Notes under the pieces: generated by a model
Databases searched by the model: none
What the model saw: the letters and a program-made list of their open reading frames with translations, nothing else
Told to the model about the DNA's origin: nothing
Origin: Deinococcus arboris
Lineage (GTDB): Bacteria > Deinococcota > Deinococci > Deinococcales > Deinococcaceae
Assembly (NCBI RefSeq): GCF_009755355.1
Contig: NZ_WQLB01000003.1
Span: 186,001-250,000 of the forward strand
DNA: 64,000 nucleotides
Reading direction: 5' to 3'
Shown here: piece after piece, positions 37,287 through 50,925 of the stretch
Numbering within the stretch: the stretch's first letter is position 1
Layout: each line of letters begins with the position of its first letter
Translations under genes and position numbers: made by a program

Positions 37287-37988
37287 ATGCGCATTCAGGA
37301 CATGAACTGGCAGATGGTTGAGGCGGCACTGAGGCGCGATGACCGCTGCGTGCTGCCGCTGGGCTGCACCGAGCAGCACGCCACTCTGAGCCTGGCCACC
37401 GACACCCTGCTGGCTGGGCGGGTGGCCCGCGAGGCCGCCGAGGGCCTGGGCATTCCTGTCTTTCCGGCGCTGCCCTACGGCATTACACCGACTTTTACGG
37501 CTTACCCCGGCACCCTGAGCGTGAGCGTCAGCACCTACCTGGCCCTGCTGGACGACCTGCTCAGCGGGCTGCAAGCCCAGGGCTTCCGGCGCATTCTGGT
37601 GGTGAACGGCCACGGGGGCAACGCGCCGGGCCAGGGTTGGATGGGCGAGTGGCTGGCCCGGCACCCGGACGCGCGGGTGCAGTGGCACAACTGGTGGAAC
37701 GCGCCGCGCACCTGGGCAGCGGTGCAGGCCACCGACGAACTGGCCAGCCATGCGAGCTGGATGGAAAGTTTTCCCTGGACTCGGCTGGAAGGCGTCAGCG
37801 CCCCCGAAGAACGCAAGCCGATGGTGGACCTGAATGCGCTGCGGCAGCTGCCTCCCGCTGGGGTCCGGGCCCTGCTGGGCGACGGCAATTTCGGCGGCCT
37901 GCACCGCCGCCCCGACCGCGAGATGCTCCGGATCTGGCAAGAGGCGGTGGCCGAAACGCGGGCGCTGCTGGAGACCGGCTGGGCTTAA
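37287..37988 (+). CDS. Creatininase family amidohydrolase
   Basis: A 233-residue member of the creatininase/MftE fold. Metal-binding motifs are LGCTEQHATLSLATDT (Glu, His, Asp at about 31-42) and VNGHGGNAPG near residue 110, with TDELASHASWMES carrying a further His and Glu. The family hydrolyses small amides, but substrates vary widely (creatinine, formamides in riboflavin/F420 synthesis), so the substrate is not assignable. TAACGT lies 5 nt before the ATG. Confidence 0.87.
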   Translation: MRIQDMNWQMVEAALRRDDRCVLPLGCTEQHATLSLATDTLLAGRVAREAAEGLGIPVFPALPYGITPTFTAYPGTLSVSVSTYLALLDDLLSGLQAQGFRRILVVNGHGGNAPGQGWMGEWLARHPDARVQWHNWWNAPRTWAAVQATDELASHASWMESFPWTRLEGVSAPEERKPMVDLNALRQLPPAGVRALLGDGNFGGLHRRPDREMLRIWQEAVAETRALLETGWA

Positions 37989-38379
37989 AGACCATGTGAG
38001 GCTGATCTAGGGCCAGCGCAACCTCTGAATTCCGGCAAGAACGCAGCCCATATGCCTTCTCTCTGTTTCGTTGACAAATCGGGGGACACCAGTTCGCAAG
38101 CTCCACGCCTGGAACCCGCTTTTCTTCTCGCTCCGCTGCGCAACGGGTCTTGAATCGTTTTGGTCAACGCTTCAAGCGGCGTCCGTATGGGTCGATTCGG
38201 AAGCCAGCAAGCCCTCTCAATGGGAGAGGCCCGGCGACTCCAGGCAGCTTCCTCTGGAACGTGGGGCATCCAGACCGCTGCTTCGGTTACCCGTACAGAG
38301 AAGACTTGAGCGCCACATCTCACTCTTGCCCAGCTGCCCTCTTCATCTTTTAGGAACCAGAGTTCTTCTCGGCCCAGTC
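37989..38379. other. Gene-free stretch holding a dispersed repeat
   Basis: About 390 bp without a credible gene. The centre (38070-38215) is a member of the roughly 150-bp repeat family; the remaining flanks show nothing recognisable. Confidence 0.55.
38070..38215 (+). repeat. Dispersed small non-coding repeat, copy 2
   Basis: Shares with 48926-49066, in the same order, GACAAATCG, GCTCCACGCC, GGAACCCG, CTCGCTCCGCT, a TTGAA-CG-TTT block and a CAA-CG-TTCAA-CGG block. The interior GATTTGTCGGC hairpin of the other copy is degraded here. Confidence 0.6.
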
Positions 38380-39606
38380 TTAGTTCTCGTCCAACTCGGC
38401 GGCCACAGCAGTCAACGCGCCCGGCCGACCAATCCGGGCGCGGCCGTCCGCTTGCGCCGCCTGGAACCGGGTCAGGTCAGTGCCAAGGCTCTGGACCGCA
38501 GCGGCGACCGCCTGCGCTGTCGGCGCCGTAACAGTCAGGGCCTGGCCCAGCAGGCGCGTTTGCCGCGCGGCAAACCCCGCCACGTACTGCGGCCCTGGCG
38601 TGGGGAAGCCAACGACGGGGACGCCCAGCCCAGCCGCCTGCTCGTTGGCCGTGCCGGCTGTCCCCAGGGCCAGGGCAGCCCGGTGCAGCACCGCCGAAAA
38701 AGCGCCGCGCAGCACCAGCACCCGCGTCTCGCCGCGCCGCAGCCACAGGGTCGCCTCGTCCACCTGGCCAGCCGTCCAGCCGGGTAGCGGCGGCAATTCG
38801 GCAAATGGGCGGGCAAAGGCCACGGCGGCCTGCCAGGCGGGGAGCTGCGCGGCGGCCTCCAGCATGACTGGCAGGGAAAACGCCGCGTCCCCGCGCTGGC
38901 CGGGGAGCAGGGCCAGCACCAGGCGCCCGTCCAGCAGCGGCCCCAGGTCGCGTTCGGGCTCGGGCAGCACATCCATCGCAAACCCGCCCCGGTACGCGGC
39001 ATTCACGCCGCGCCGGGCCAGGTGAACGGCCGAGGGCTGGTCCCGCGTGTACACCCGCCGCGCCCGCCGGGCCAGGGCCACCTCCCAGGGCATAAAGAGG
39101 TTGGCGCCCAGGGCGTTCAGTTCGCGCAGGTGGGCCGCCGGGGTCATGCCCTGCGCGTAGAACGACGACACCAGCGGCTGAAGGTGCGTCAGCGGCAGGC
39201 GGGGGCCAGCTGCCCGACCAGCTGGCCGCGCCACCACCCGCGCGGCCAGGGTGCCCACCGCCAGCGCGTAGGTGTCCCCCACCACGACCACCCGCGCCAC
39301 CTGCCCTCCCAGCCGCCGCGCCGCCGCCCACTGCCGCAGCGAGACGGTCAACAGGCCCGCCTGTACGTCCGCGCGCAGGTTTGCCAGGCTGCCAAAGGGA
39401 AAGCCGCCCGAAGGCAGCGCCAGATGGGGACCCTGAAGCTCGGCAGTCCCCGCATACGCCGCGCCCGGCCCCACCAGCGGGAGGGCCAGCACCGGCCCGC
39501 GCCCAGCCCGCGCCAGTTCGCGCGCCAGTCTGGCCCCGATCAGATCCTCGGCGTACCCATTGGACACCAGCAGGGTCGCGTCTGTTCGCCGAAAAGTGCT
39601 CGCCAC
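38380..39606 (-). CDS. Lipid-A-disaccharide synthase-related protein
   Basis: A 408-residue GT-B-like protein of the family named lipid-A-disaccharide synthase-related. It starts VSNGYAEDLIGARLAREL, has VVVVGDTYALAVGTLAA, LVSSFYAQGM, FMPWEVALARRARRVYTRD, LLPGQRGDAAFSLP, and the donor-site region ALALGTAGTANEQAAGLGVPVVGFPTPGPQY. Deinococci lack LPS, so it cannot act in lipid A synthesis; the family occurs in photosynthetic and deinococcal lineages and may make another glycolipid. The GTG start has TAGCCT 7 nt upstream. Confidence 0.82.
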   Translation of the reverse strand: MASTFRRTDATLLVSNGYAEDLIGARLARELARAGRGPVLALPLVGPGAAYAGTAELQGPHLALPSGGFPFGSLANLRADVQAGLLTVSLRQWAAARRLGGQVARVVVVGDTYALAVGTLAARVVARPAGRAAGPRLPLTHLQPLVSSFYAQGMTPAAHLRELNALGANLFMPWEVALARRARRVYTRDQPSAVHLARRGVNAAYRGGFAMDVLPEPERDLGPLLDGRLVLALLPGQRGDAAFSLPVMLEAAAQLPAWQAAVAFARPFAELPPLPGWTAGQVDEATLWLRRGETRVLVLRGAFSAVLHRAALALGTAGTANEQAAGLGVPVVGFPTPGPQYVAGFAARQTRLLGQALTVTAPTAQAVAAAVQSLGTDLTRFQAAQADGRARIGRPGALTAVAAELDEN

Positions 39607-39635
39607 GCCCCGCAGGCTAGCGTAGGGTGGCGGCC
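39607..39635. promoter_or_regulatory. Extremely compact divergent leaderless promoters
   Basis: Minus-strand TAGCCT (39619-39614) is 7 nt from the GTG at 39606; plus-strand TAGGGT (39623-39628) is 7 nt from the ATG at 39636. The two -10 boxes are 3 bp apart and the two start codons 29 bp apart, so each -35 region must lie within the other gene. Confidence 0.6.
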
Positions 39636-40625
39636 ATGAGTCTCATGGAACTGCGGCGGGTCTGGGGCACACGCCCGCTGATTGGCGCGGCCGTGGGCGT
39701 GCTGCTTCAGGACGAAAGCGGGCGCGTGCTGCTGCAGCGCCGGGGCGACGACGGCCTGTGGAGCGAACCCGGCGGCGCCCTGGAACCGGGCGAGGATTTT
39801 CTGACCGGCGCGCGGCGCGAACTTCTGGAAGAAACGGGCCTGACCTGCCCCACTTTGCGCCTCTTGCCCCTGCCAGGCGGCCTGCAAAGTGGCCCTGAGC
39901 TGTACCACCGCTACCCCCACGGCGACGAGCTTTACATCGTGGGGATGCGGGCGCACGGCACCCTCCCGGCCGAGGCCCTGAACGGCGCCCAGCCCGACGA
40001 CAGCGGCGAAACCCTGGAGCTGCGTTGGTTCGCTCTGGACGACCTGCCGATGCTGAGCAACAACGCCAACAGACAGTCTATGAGCCTGTTGCGCAGCTGG
40101 GCAGGGCTGCCACCGCTGCCACTGCACCCCACGCCGCCCCCACCGCCACCCGGCAACTTTTTACTGGACCTGCGAAAAGTAATTGGCCACCGGCCCTGGT
40201 TTGCGCCTGGGGCCAATGTGCTGGTGACGGATGAAGCTGGGCGAATCCTGCTGCTGCGCTGCGGGCACACCGGGCGCTGGACCCTGCCCGGCGGCAACCT
40301 GGAACCCGGCGAGAGCTTCGCAGAAACGGCGGCGCGGGAACTGCTCGAAGAAACGGGCCTGACCGCCGCCCGCCTGGACCCACTGGAGATGTTCGCCGGA
40401 CCCGAATACCGCTTCACCTCCCCGAACGGCGACGTGGTGGACTACGTGTCGGTGCTGTACCGCGCTCACAGCGTGACCGGCACCCTGACCCCGCAGCCCG
40501 GCGAGGTTTTGGAGGTGGGCTGGTTCGGTGTGGATGAGCTGCCAGACGACGCTGACCTGAGCGGCGCACTGATTCAGGCCAATTTGCGGTACTGGAAAAA
40601 GCTGAGGAGCCAGCCAAACAGCTGA
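39636..40625 (+). CDS. Tandem two-domain Nudix hydrolase
   Basis: A 329-residue protein with two complete Nudix domains. Box 1 is GGALEPGEDFLTGARRELLE plus ETGL (about 46-69); box 2 is GGNLEPGESFAETAARELLE plus ETGL (about 210-233). A poly-proline linker (TPPPPPPG) lies between. Domain 1 is a close paralogue of the single-domain Nudix at 35484. All box residues needed for metal binding are present in both, so both may be active. Substrates unknown. TAGGGT 7 nt upstream supports the ATG at 39636 over the GTG at 39627. Confidence 0.9.
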   Translation: MSLMELRRVWGTRPLIGAAVGVLLQDESGRVLLQRRGDDGLWSEPGGALEPGEDFLTGARRELLEETGLTCPTLRLLPLPGGLQSGPELYHRYPHGDELYIVGMRAHGTLPAEALNGAQPDDSGETLELRWFALDDLPMLSNNANRQSMSLLRSWAGLPPLPLHPTPPPPPPGNFLLDLRKVIGHRPWFAPGANVLVTDEAGRILLLRCGHTGRWTLPGGNLEPGESFAETAARELLEETGLTAARLDPLEMFAGPEYRFTSPNGDVVDYVSVLYRAHSVTGTLTPQPGEVLEVGWFGVDELPDDADLSGALIQANLRYWKKLRSQPNS

Positions 40626-40648
40626 CCCCCCCTCGCCCTCTTCCCTGT

Positions 40649-43105
<2,457 letters not shown>

Positions 43106-43125
43106 AGAGGGGACCTCGGTGGGAT

Positions 43126-43160
43126 TGCCCCCACCCCGGCCCTCCCCCCTGAAGGGGGAG
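43126..43160. repeat. C/G-run element flanking the DUF559 pseudogene (right copy)
   Basis: Degenerate member of the element at 748-790: CCCCACCCCGGCCCTCCCCCC, a short middle, then GGGGGAGGGAG. It pairs with an inverted relative at 43545-43612 on the other side of the broken gene. Confidence 0.5.
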
Positions 43161-43178
43161 GGAGAAGGGCGGCGGGCC

Positions 43179-43625
43179 TTAGCTTGGTGTGCGGTCGTTC
43201 AGAGCCGTCTGAATTCGTTCCAGTACGCCGGGCAGGTTGGTGCGAACCTCGTTGTTCCAGAAGCGCAGGGGCAGAAAGCCGTGGGCCAGCATGTCGGCAT
43301 CTCTGGCCTGATCTTCAGGGCTGTTCAGGTGCTGGCTGCCGTCCAGTTCAATCACCAACCGGCGTTCATAGCAGACGAAATCGGCGACGTACCGGCCCAT
43401 TGGTTCCTACCGACGGAAACTGACGCCTAATGCTTTGCGGCGCAGCTGTTGCCAGAACAAGAGTTCTTCGGGCGTCATCCGTTTACGCAGGGCGCGGGCA
43501 ATTTCCGTAAAGGGACTGGTACGTTCCCAAGAACCGCCGCCAGATCTTTTGACTCCCTCCCCCTTCAGGGGGGACTCAGAGAGCTGCGCAGCAGAGGGTT
43601 GGGGAGGGGGCGCCCGCCGCGTCAC
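43179..43625 (-). pseudogene. DUF559 endonuclease-like gene with an in-frame amber stop
   Basis: The frame encodes a Vsr-like DUF559 protein: IARALRKRMTPEELLFWQQL, RRKALGVSFRR, then TAG at 43409-43407, then EPMGRYVADFVCYERRL, VIELDGSQH and FLPLRFWNNEV. Family members have FRRQxP at this spot, so TAG probably arose from CAG by one transition. Upstream and downstream halves stay in the same frame. The GTG at 43625 overlaps the Nudix stop, but the first 45 codons run through a C/G-run repeat, so the true start is unclear. Suppression of the stop cannot be excluded. Confidence 0.75.
43545..43612. repeat. C/G-run element flanking the DUF559 pseudogene (left copy)
   Basis: CCCTCCCCCTTCAGGGGGG at the start and GGGGAGGGGG at the end match the element family at 748-790 and 1189-1231. 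It lies within the 5' part of the broken reading frame. Confidence 0.45.
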
Positions 43626-44020
43626 CCCGCCAATCCCCGCACCAGCCCCCGCGCCTGTTCGGGTACCAGATTCACGGCGTCCAGCTGCTCCACACTGACC
43701 CAGGCAGGTTCATACGAGTTGGCTTCGCTGTGACGTACACCCTCGGGGCCATCGCCCAGGCGCATCTCGCCGCCCTGCCACGTCACCAGAAAGTAGTGTT
43801 CGCGGTTGCCCAGATTCTCTAGAACCAGCACTTCGCGCTCCACCTGAACCGTCAGATTCACTTCCTCTAACATCTCGCGGACGCAGGCTTCGGCAGGGGT
43901 CTCTTCACCCTCGATGCCGCCGCCGGGCAGGGTGGCGTAGGCGCGGCCTTCTTTGCGGCGAAGCATCAGCAGCACTTGCCCCTGGTCGTTGAAGAGGATG
44001 CCCACGGAACGGGGCCTCAC
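43622..44020 (-). CDS. Nudix hydrolase
   Basis: A 132-residue Nudix protein with box GGGIEGEETPAEACVREMLE then EVNL (about 34-57; Val replaces the usual Thr/Leu before the final Asn-Leu). I chose the GTG at 44020 because it overlaps the racemase stop (GTGA) and has GGGAGG 6 nt upstream; an in-frame start at 44041 is inside the racemase. Substrate unknown. It lies in the pheS-to-pheT transcript. Confidence 0.87.
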   Translation of the reverse strand: MRPRSVGILFNDQGQVLLMLRRKEGRAYATLPGGGIEGEETPAEACVREMLEEVNLTVQVEREVLVLENLGNREHYFLVTWQGGEMRLGDGPEGVRHSEANSYEPAWVSVEQLDAVNLVPEQARGLVRGLAG

Positions 44021-44723
44021 GCCGCACCTCCCAGCAGCCACTCCACCGCCGCCTGAGCATGCAGGGCGGTGGTGTCAAAGGTGGGCACAGGTGAGTCTTC
44101 TGGGCCCACCAGTAACGGAATCTCGGTGCAGCCCAGGATGATGCCCTGCGCCCCCTGAGCGGCCAGGTCGGCCATCACCGCGCGGTAGCGCTCGCGGGAA
44201 TCGGCGCGGATGTCGTTGCGGCACAGCTCGTCGAAGATGACGCGGTGAACCTCGGCGCGCTGGGGGGCCTCTGGCACCAGCGTTTCTATGCCGAACCGCT
44301 CACGCAAGCGCTCCTTGTAAAAAGGCTGTTCCATCGTGAAGGCCGTCGCCAGCAGCCCCACCCGCTCAATGCCCGCCGCTTTCAGAGCCGCGCCGGTACT
44401 GTCCACGATGTGCAGCAGCGGTATCTCCAGCCAGGCCTCCAGTTGCGGCGCCACCAGATGCATGGTGTTCGTGGCAATGAGCAGAGCGCCCGCGCCGGCC
44501 GCCTGCAAGCCCTGGGCGGCGTTACCCAGGAGCTCGGCGGCCTCATCCCAGGCGGCGGCCTGTTGCAGGGCCACCACCTGGGCGAAGTCAAAGGAATGAA
44601 TCAGCAGGGGCGCCGAATGCAGGCCACCCCGGCGCCCGGCATACGCGGCGTTGATCTGGCGGTAATACTCGGCGGTGCTGGTCCAGCTCATGCCGCCCAG
44701 GACACCCAAGAGGCGCTCGGCAC

Positions 44724-44727
<4 letters not shown>
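44017..44727 (-). CDS. Aspartate/glutamate racemase family protein (YgeA type)
   Basis: A 236-residue racemase of the Asp/Glu family: LGVLGGMSWTSTAEYYRQIN, then LLIATNTMHLVAPQ and GIILGCTEIPLL. The first catalytic Cys is Thr (ATNTMH) while the second Cys (GCTEI) is kept, exactly as in broad-specificity amino-acid racemases such as E. coli YgeA, so an active but unusual racemase is likely rather than a dead one. It starts with GTG overlapping the pheS stop (GTGA), so it is translationally coupled to pheS. Confidence 0.9.
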
Positions 44728-45743
<1,016 letters not shown>

Positions 45744-45759
45744 GTGTCCTCCTGCGGAC

Positions 45760-45796
45760 CAAAGAAAAACCCCGCCTCGCAAGGGTGCGGGCGGGG
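45760..45796 (-). terminator. Attenuator terminator in front of pheS
   Basis: CCCCGCC pairs with GGCGGGG (7 bp), extended inside by CGCA/TGCG after a one-base bulge, with a CCCT loop and a TTTTTCTTT tail. It lies only 7 nt before the pheS ribosome-binding site, so it must be conditional. Confidence 0.9.
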
Positions 45797-45816
45797 CGAC
45801 GCGCTGGACCTGGGGC

Positions 45817-45876
45817 TCAGGTCAGCACCACCCCAGGGCCGAAAAACGGCGAACGTGGACCGGCCAGGGGTGTCAT
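45817..45876 (-). CDS. pheS leader peptide with tandem Phe codons
   Basis: A 19-residue frame, MTPLAGPRSPFFGPGVVLT, starting 7 nt after TACCCT, so translated from a leaderless mRNA. Codons 11 and 12 are TTT TTC. Ribosome stalling there for lack of charged tRNA-Phe would cover the left arm of the first hairpin and leave the antiterminator pairing possible; reaching the TGA would block it. This parallels the enterobacterial pheST leader in logic but not in sequence. Confidence 0.8.
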   Translation of the reverse strand: MTPLAGPRSPFFGPGVVLT

Positions 45877-45978
45877 GCCGCCCAGGGTAGCAGATAGGGC
45901 GTGCATGAAGAAACCGCTGGGCTGACCCAACCCGCCAAATGACACACTCATTACATTCACCCTGAGAATAGAGGTCCG

Positions 45979-47307
45979 ATGCAATCCAATCTGCCTTTTC
46001 GGCGCGGCCTTGTGCTGCTGGCGTCCCTATCTATGGTCCTGTCGGCGTGTGGCCGCGCCCCCACCGGGCCGGCCCTGGCCCCGCTGGCGGCGGCCGGCGA
46101 ACCTGTCCTCAACGAGGTCTATTTCGACGCACCGGGTACCGATACGGGCACCTTCATCGAACTGAAAGGGCCTGCGGGCAAGAGCCTGAGCGGCTACAGC
46201 CTGGCGGCTTTCGACACAGCGGGCACGCAGTACCGGACCATCACCCTCTCGGGCAACATTCCGGCCAGCGGGTATTACGTGCTGGCGCAGGACAGCACGG
46301 TGCCGGGCCGCACGATGATAGCTGCAGGCGCCGACCTCAACAATGGCAGCGGCAGCCTGCGCCTGCTCAGGAGCGGCGCCGTGGTGGACGCCCTGGCTTA
46401 CGGCAGCCCCAGCGCAGGCCGGGGCGAGGGCAGCCCGGCCCCCACCACCGGGGCCGGCAAGGCGCTGGCCCGCGTGCCGGACGGCCAGGACACCGGGGCG
46501 AACAGCGCCGACTTCAAGGTGCAGGCGGCCACGCCCGGCACGGCGAACGGCGGGGGCACCGGGGGCGGCACCGGCAAGAAGGTCCTGTTTGACCTCACCA
46601 AGGCCGAGGATGCAGGCAACGCCGACTGGCGCATTGACGGGGCCTACAGCGACTATGCGGGCGCCCTGCGGGGCCTGGGGTACACCGTGGCCTCGGTCAC
46701 TGGAAGCGCCATCACCTCCACGAATCTCTCCGGCGCTTCGGTGCTGGTCATTCCCGAACCGCAAAATCCCTTCAGCGACAGCGAACGCGCGGCCATTCAG
46801 GCGTTCGTGCAGGGCGGCGGTGGGCTGTTCCTGATTACCGACCACCGCACCAGCGACCGCAACAATAACGGCTGGGACAGCCCAGAAGTCTTTAACGGGT
46901 GGGACGGCAGCACGCCCGCCAGCGTAGGCAGCACCTTTCAGAAGAGCCTGGACACCGACACCCTGTTTGGCCTGGGCGCGTCGTTCAACTCCAGCTTCAG
47001 CGATCCGGTGTACACCGCCACGCCGGCCACCTCGCACCCCATCCTGAACGGGGTGAGCAGCGCGGGCGTCTACGTGGGGACCAGCGTAGACGTGCGGGCA
47101 GGCACCGCGCTGATGGGTGCAGGCGGCAAAACCTACCTGGCCGTGAACAGCGTCGGCGTGGGGCGGGTCGCCATGTGGGGCGACAGCAGCACCTTTGGCG
47201 ACAACACCTACTCCGATGGCAGCACTGGCCAGTACAACAACTGGCCCAACCTGAGCAACGCGGCGCTCGGCAAGAACGTGGTGCGCTGGCTGGCCGGCGA
47301 CCTTTAA
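45979..47307 (+). CDS. Lipoprotein with a lamin-tail domain and a DUF4350-like C-terminal domain
   Basis: A 442-residue predicted lipoprotein (signal ending MVLSACGR). Residues about 40-180 look like an LTD (lamin-tail) domain: VLNEVYFDAPGTDTGTFIEL, LSGYSLAAFD, SGYYVLAQDS and LRLLRSGAVVDALAYG. After a Gly-rich linker, about 200-440 resembles Rossmann-like GldG/DUF4350 domains (DWRIDGAYSDYAGALRGLGY, SVLVIPEPQNPFSDSERAAI, VQGGGGLFLITDH, VGRVAMWGDSSTF). Such proteins are often surface-bound and near nucleases or phosphatases, but none is adjacent here. TACATT lies about 25 nt upstream. Confidence 0.78.
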   Translation: MQSNLPFRRGLVLLASLSMVLSACGRAPTGPALAPLAAAGEPVLNEVYFDAPGTDTGTFIELKGPAGKSLSGYSLAAFDTAGTQYRTITLSGNIPASGYYVLAQDSTVPGRTMIAAGADLNNGSGSLRLLRSGAVVDALAYGSPSAGRGEGSPAPTTGAGKALARVPDGQDTGANSADFKVQAATPGTANGGGTGGGTGKKVLFDLTKAEDAGNADWRIDGAYSDYAGALRGLGYTVASVTGSAITSTNLSGASVLVIPEPQNPFSDSERAAIQAFVQGGGGLFLITDHRTSDRNNNGWDSPEVFNGWDGSTPASVGSTFQKSLDTDTLFGLGASFNSSFSDPVYTATPATSHPILNGVSSAGVYVGTSVDVRAGTALMGAGGKTYLAVNSVGVGRVAMWGDSSTFGDNTYSDGSTGQYNNWPNLSNAALGKNVVRWLAGDL

Positions 47308-47390
47308 GAAACCTTAAACTTTCTGGGTGGCCCTCTGTCCTGGGGGTCCGCGTTCTTTTTGAGCGCCCAGACGCATGCCACCATGCCGCT

Positions 47391-47433
47391 ATGACTGTGT
47401 TCACGATCCTGCCTACCCGTCCGGGTCACCCGC

Positions 47434-47441
<8 letters not shown>
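47391..47441 (+). CDS. Possible 16-residue leader ORF coupled to the antiporter
   Basis: The frame MTVFTILPTRPGHPHG ends in a TGA that overlaps the antiporter ATG by 8 bp. CACCAT, 6 nt before it, is a poor -10 match. The antiporter start itself has neither a Shine-Dalgarno nor a nearby -10 box, so coupling would explain its initiation. Weak evidence. Confidence 0.3.
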
Positions 47442-48897
<1,456 letters not shown>

Positions 48898-48925
48898 ATC
48901 CTGGGCCTTTTCCCCCTCGCGTATC

Positions 48926-49066
48926 ATACGGATTCCGTCTATTCCGCCGACAAATCGCAAAAGAGCCGATTTGTCGGCTCCACGCCCGGAACCCGTTTCG
49001 CTCCTGCTCGCTCCGCTCGGATTGAACCGCTTTTGCAAGCGTTTCAATCGGAACCTGTATCAGTCA
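48926..49066 (+). repeat. Dispersed small non-coding repeat, copy 3 (most complete)
   Basis: Bounded by ATACGGATTCCG and CAATCGGAACCTGTAT. It contains two hairpins: GCCGACAAATCG with CGATTTGTCGGC, and TTGAACCGCTTTTGC with GCAAGCGTTTCAA. Related copies are at 38070-38215 (same orientation) and 19405-19566 (inverted). Confidence 0.7.
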
Positions 49067-49497
49067 CAGTTCTCGTGAATCAGAATGCCTGGGCCGTAAG
49101 CGGTCAGCACTGGCATCCAGGCTTCGGTCAGCTCATCCAGGCGGGTTCGGTCGAAGGCCAGGAATGCCCGCTCATCGCTAGCCCTGGTGGTGCGCCAGAG
49201 CGGAATCTGGGCCACGATGTCGGAGAGGTCATTTAAATCTTTTTCCGTCCACCCGTTGAAGGGCGTACCCGGATAAGGCGGATTGCCGTGGTAGCGCCCA
49301 AACATTCGCACCAGCGCCTGCACATGCTGAGGAGTGAAGACCGGGACAGCGAAGCCCTCAACGCTTCGTGCCTCATTGGCATGACCACCGACCTGACTGG
49401 CGTACGTCACGCCTGTCGGCGCCTGCACCACAACGGCGGCGCCAGAACCCTCAGCGCCGTCTGGGTCAAGAAAGATATAGGCCAGTTCGTTCTTCAC
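49060..49497 (-). CDS. DUF6210-like protein
   Basis: A 145-residue protein resembling DUF6210: [42 protein letters not shown] and [20 protein letters not shown]. The family is common in Streptomyces and other bacteria with no known function. The GTG at 49497 is the only reasonable start. The C-terminal end runs into the small non-coding repeat, overlapping its edge by a few bases. Confidence 0.6.
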   Translation of the reverse strand: MKNELAYIFLDPDGAEGSGAAVVVQAPTGVTYASQVGGHANEARSVEGFAVPVFTPQHVQALVRMFGRYHGNPPYPGTPFNGWTEKDLNDLSDIVAQIPLWRTTRASDERAFLAFDRTRLDELTEAWMPVLTAYGPGILIHENCD

Positions 49498-49608
49498 GCT
49501 CAGTCATGCTGTCCAGGCAGTTCTGCTTTTTCAATCCGCCCCCGCCCACGTCTGCCCTGCAAAGACACGCCGCCCGGCCCGCACATGCGGCGGTGTTACC
49601 GTGACCCT

Positions 49609-50838
<1,230 letters not shown>

Positions 50839-50855
50839 GCGGCGCCGACTAGAGA

Positions 50856-50888
50856 GGGGGTGGGGTCTCAGGGCCCCGCCCCCTTTTT
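50856..50888 (+). terminator. Intrinsic terminator after glyA
   Basis: GGGGGTGGGG (50856-50865) pairs with CCCCGCCCCC (50874-50883) with one G-T pair, followed by TTTTT. Confidence 0.9.
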
Positions 50889-50925
50889 GTGAAGTTTTCT
50901 TCAATGTGTCATAGTGAACAGCACC

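Larger units (their letters stand above)
45744..45889 (-). promoter_or_regulatory. Attenuator leader of pheS
   Basis: In transcript order: -10 box TACCCT (45889-45884), 7 nt, leader peptide (45876-45817), terminator (45796-45760), AGGAGG (45753-45748), pheS ATG (45743). A first hairpin pairs CCTGGGG (45837-45831) with CCCCAGG (45815-45809) and includes the leader stop codon. GGGTGG (45833-45828) can alternatively pair with CCGCCC (45794-45789), which would break the terminator. The geometry fits classic amino-acid attenuation. Confidence 0.8.

Noticed and set aside
43126..43612. CRISPR-like or insertion-sequence ends around the DUF559 pseudogene
   Set aside because: The C/G-run elements are degenerate and not regularly spaced; no transposase or spacers are present.
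47308..47390. Terminator after the LTD lipoprotein gene
   Set aside because: GGCCCTCTGTCCTGGGGGTCC and GCGTTCTTTTTGAGCGC give only weak, competing hairpins.
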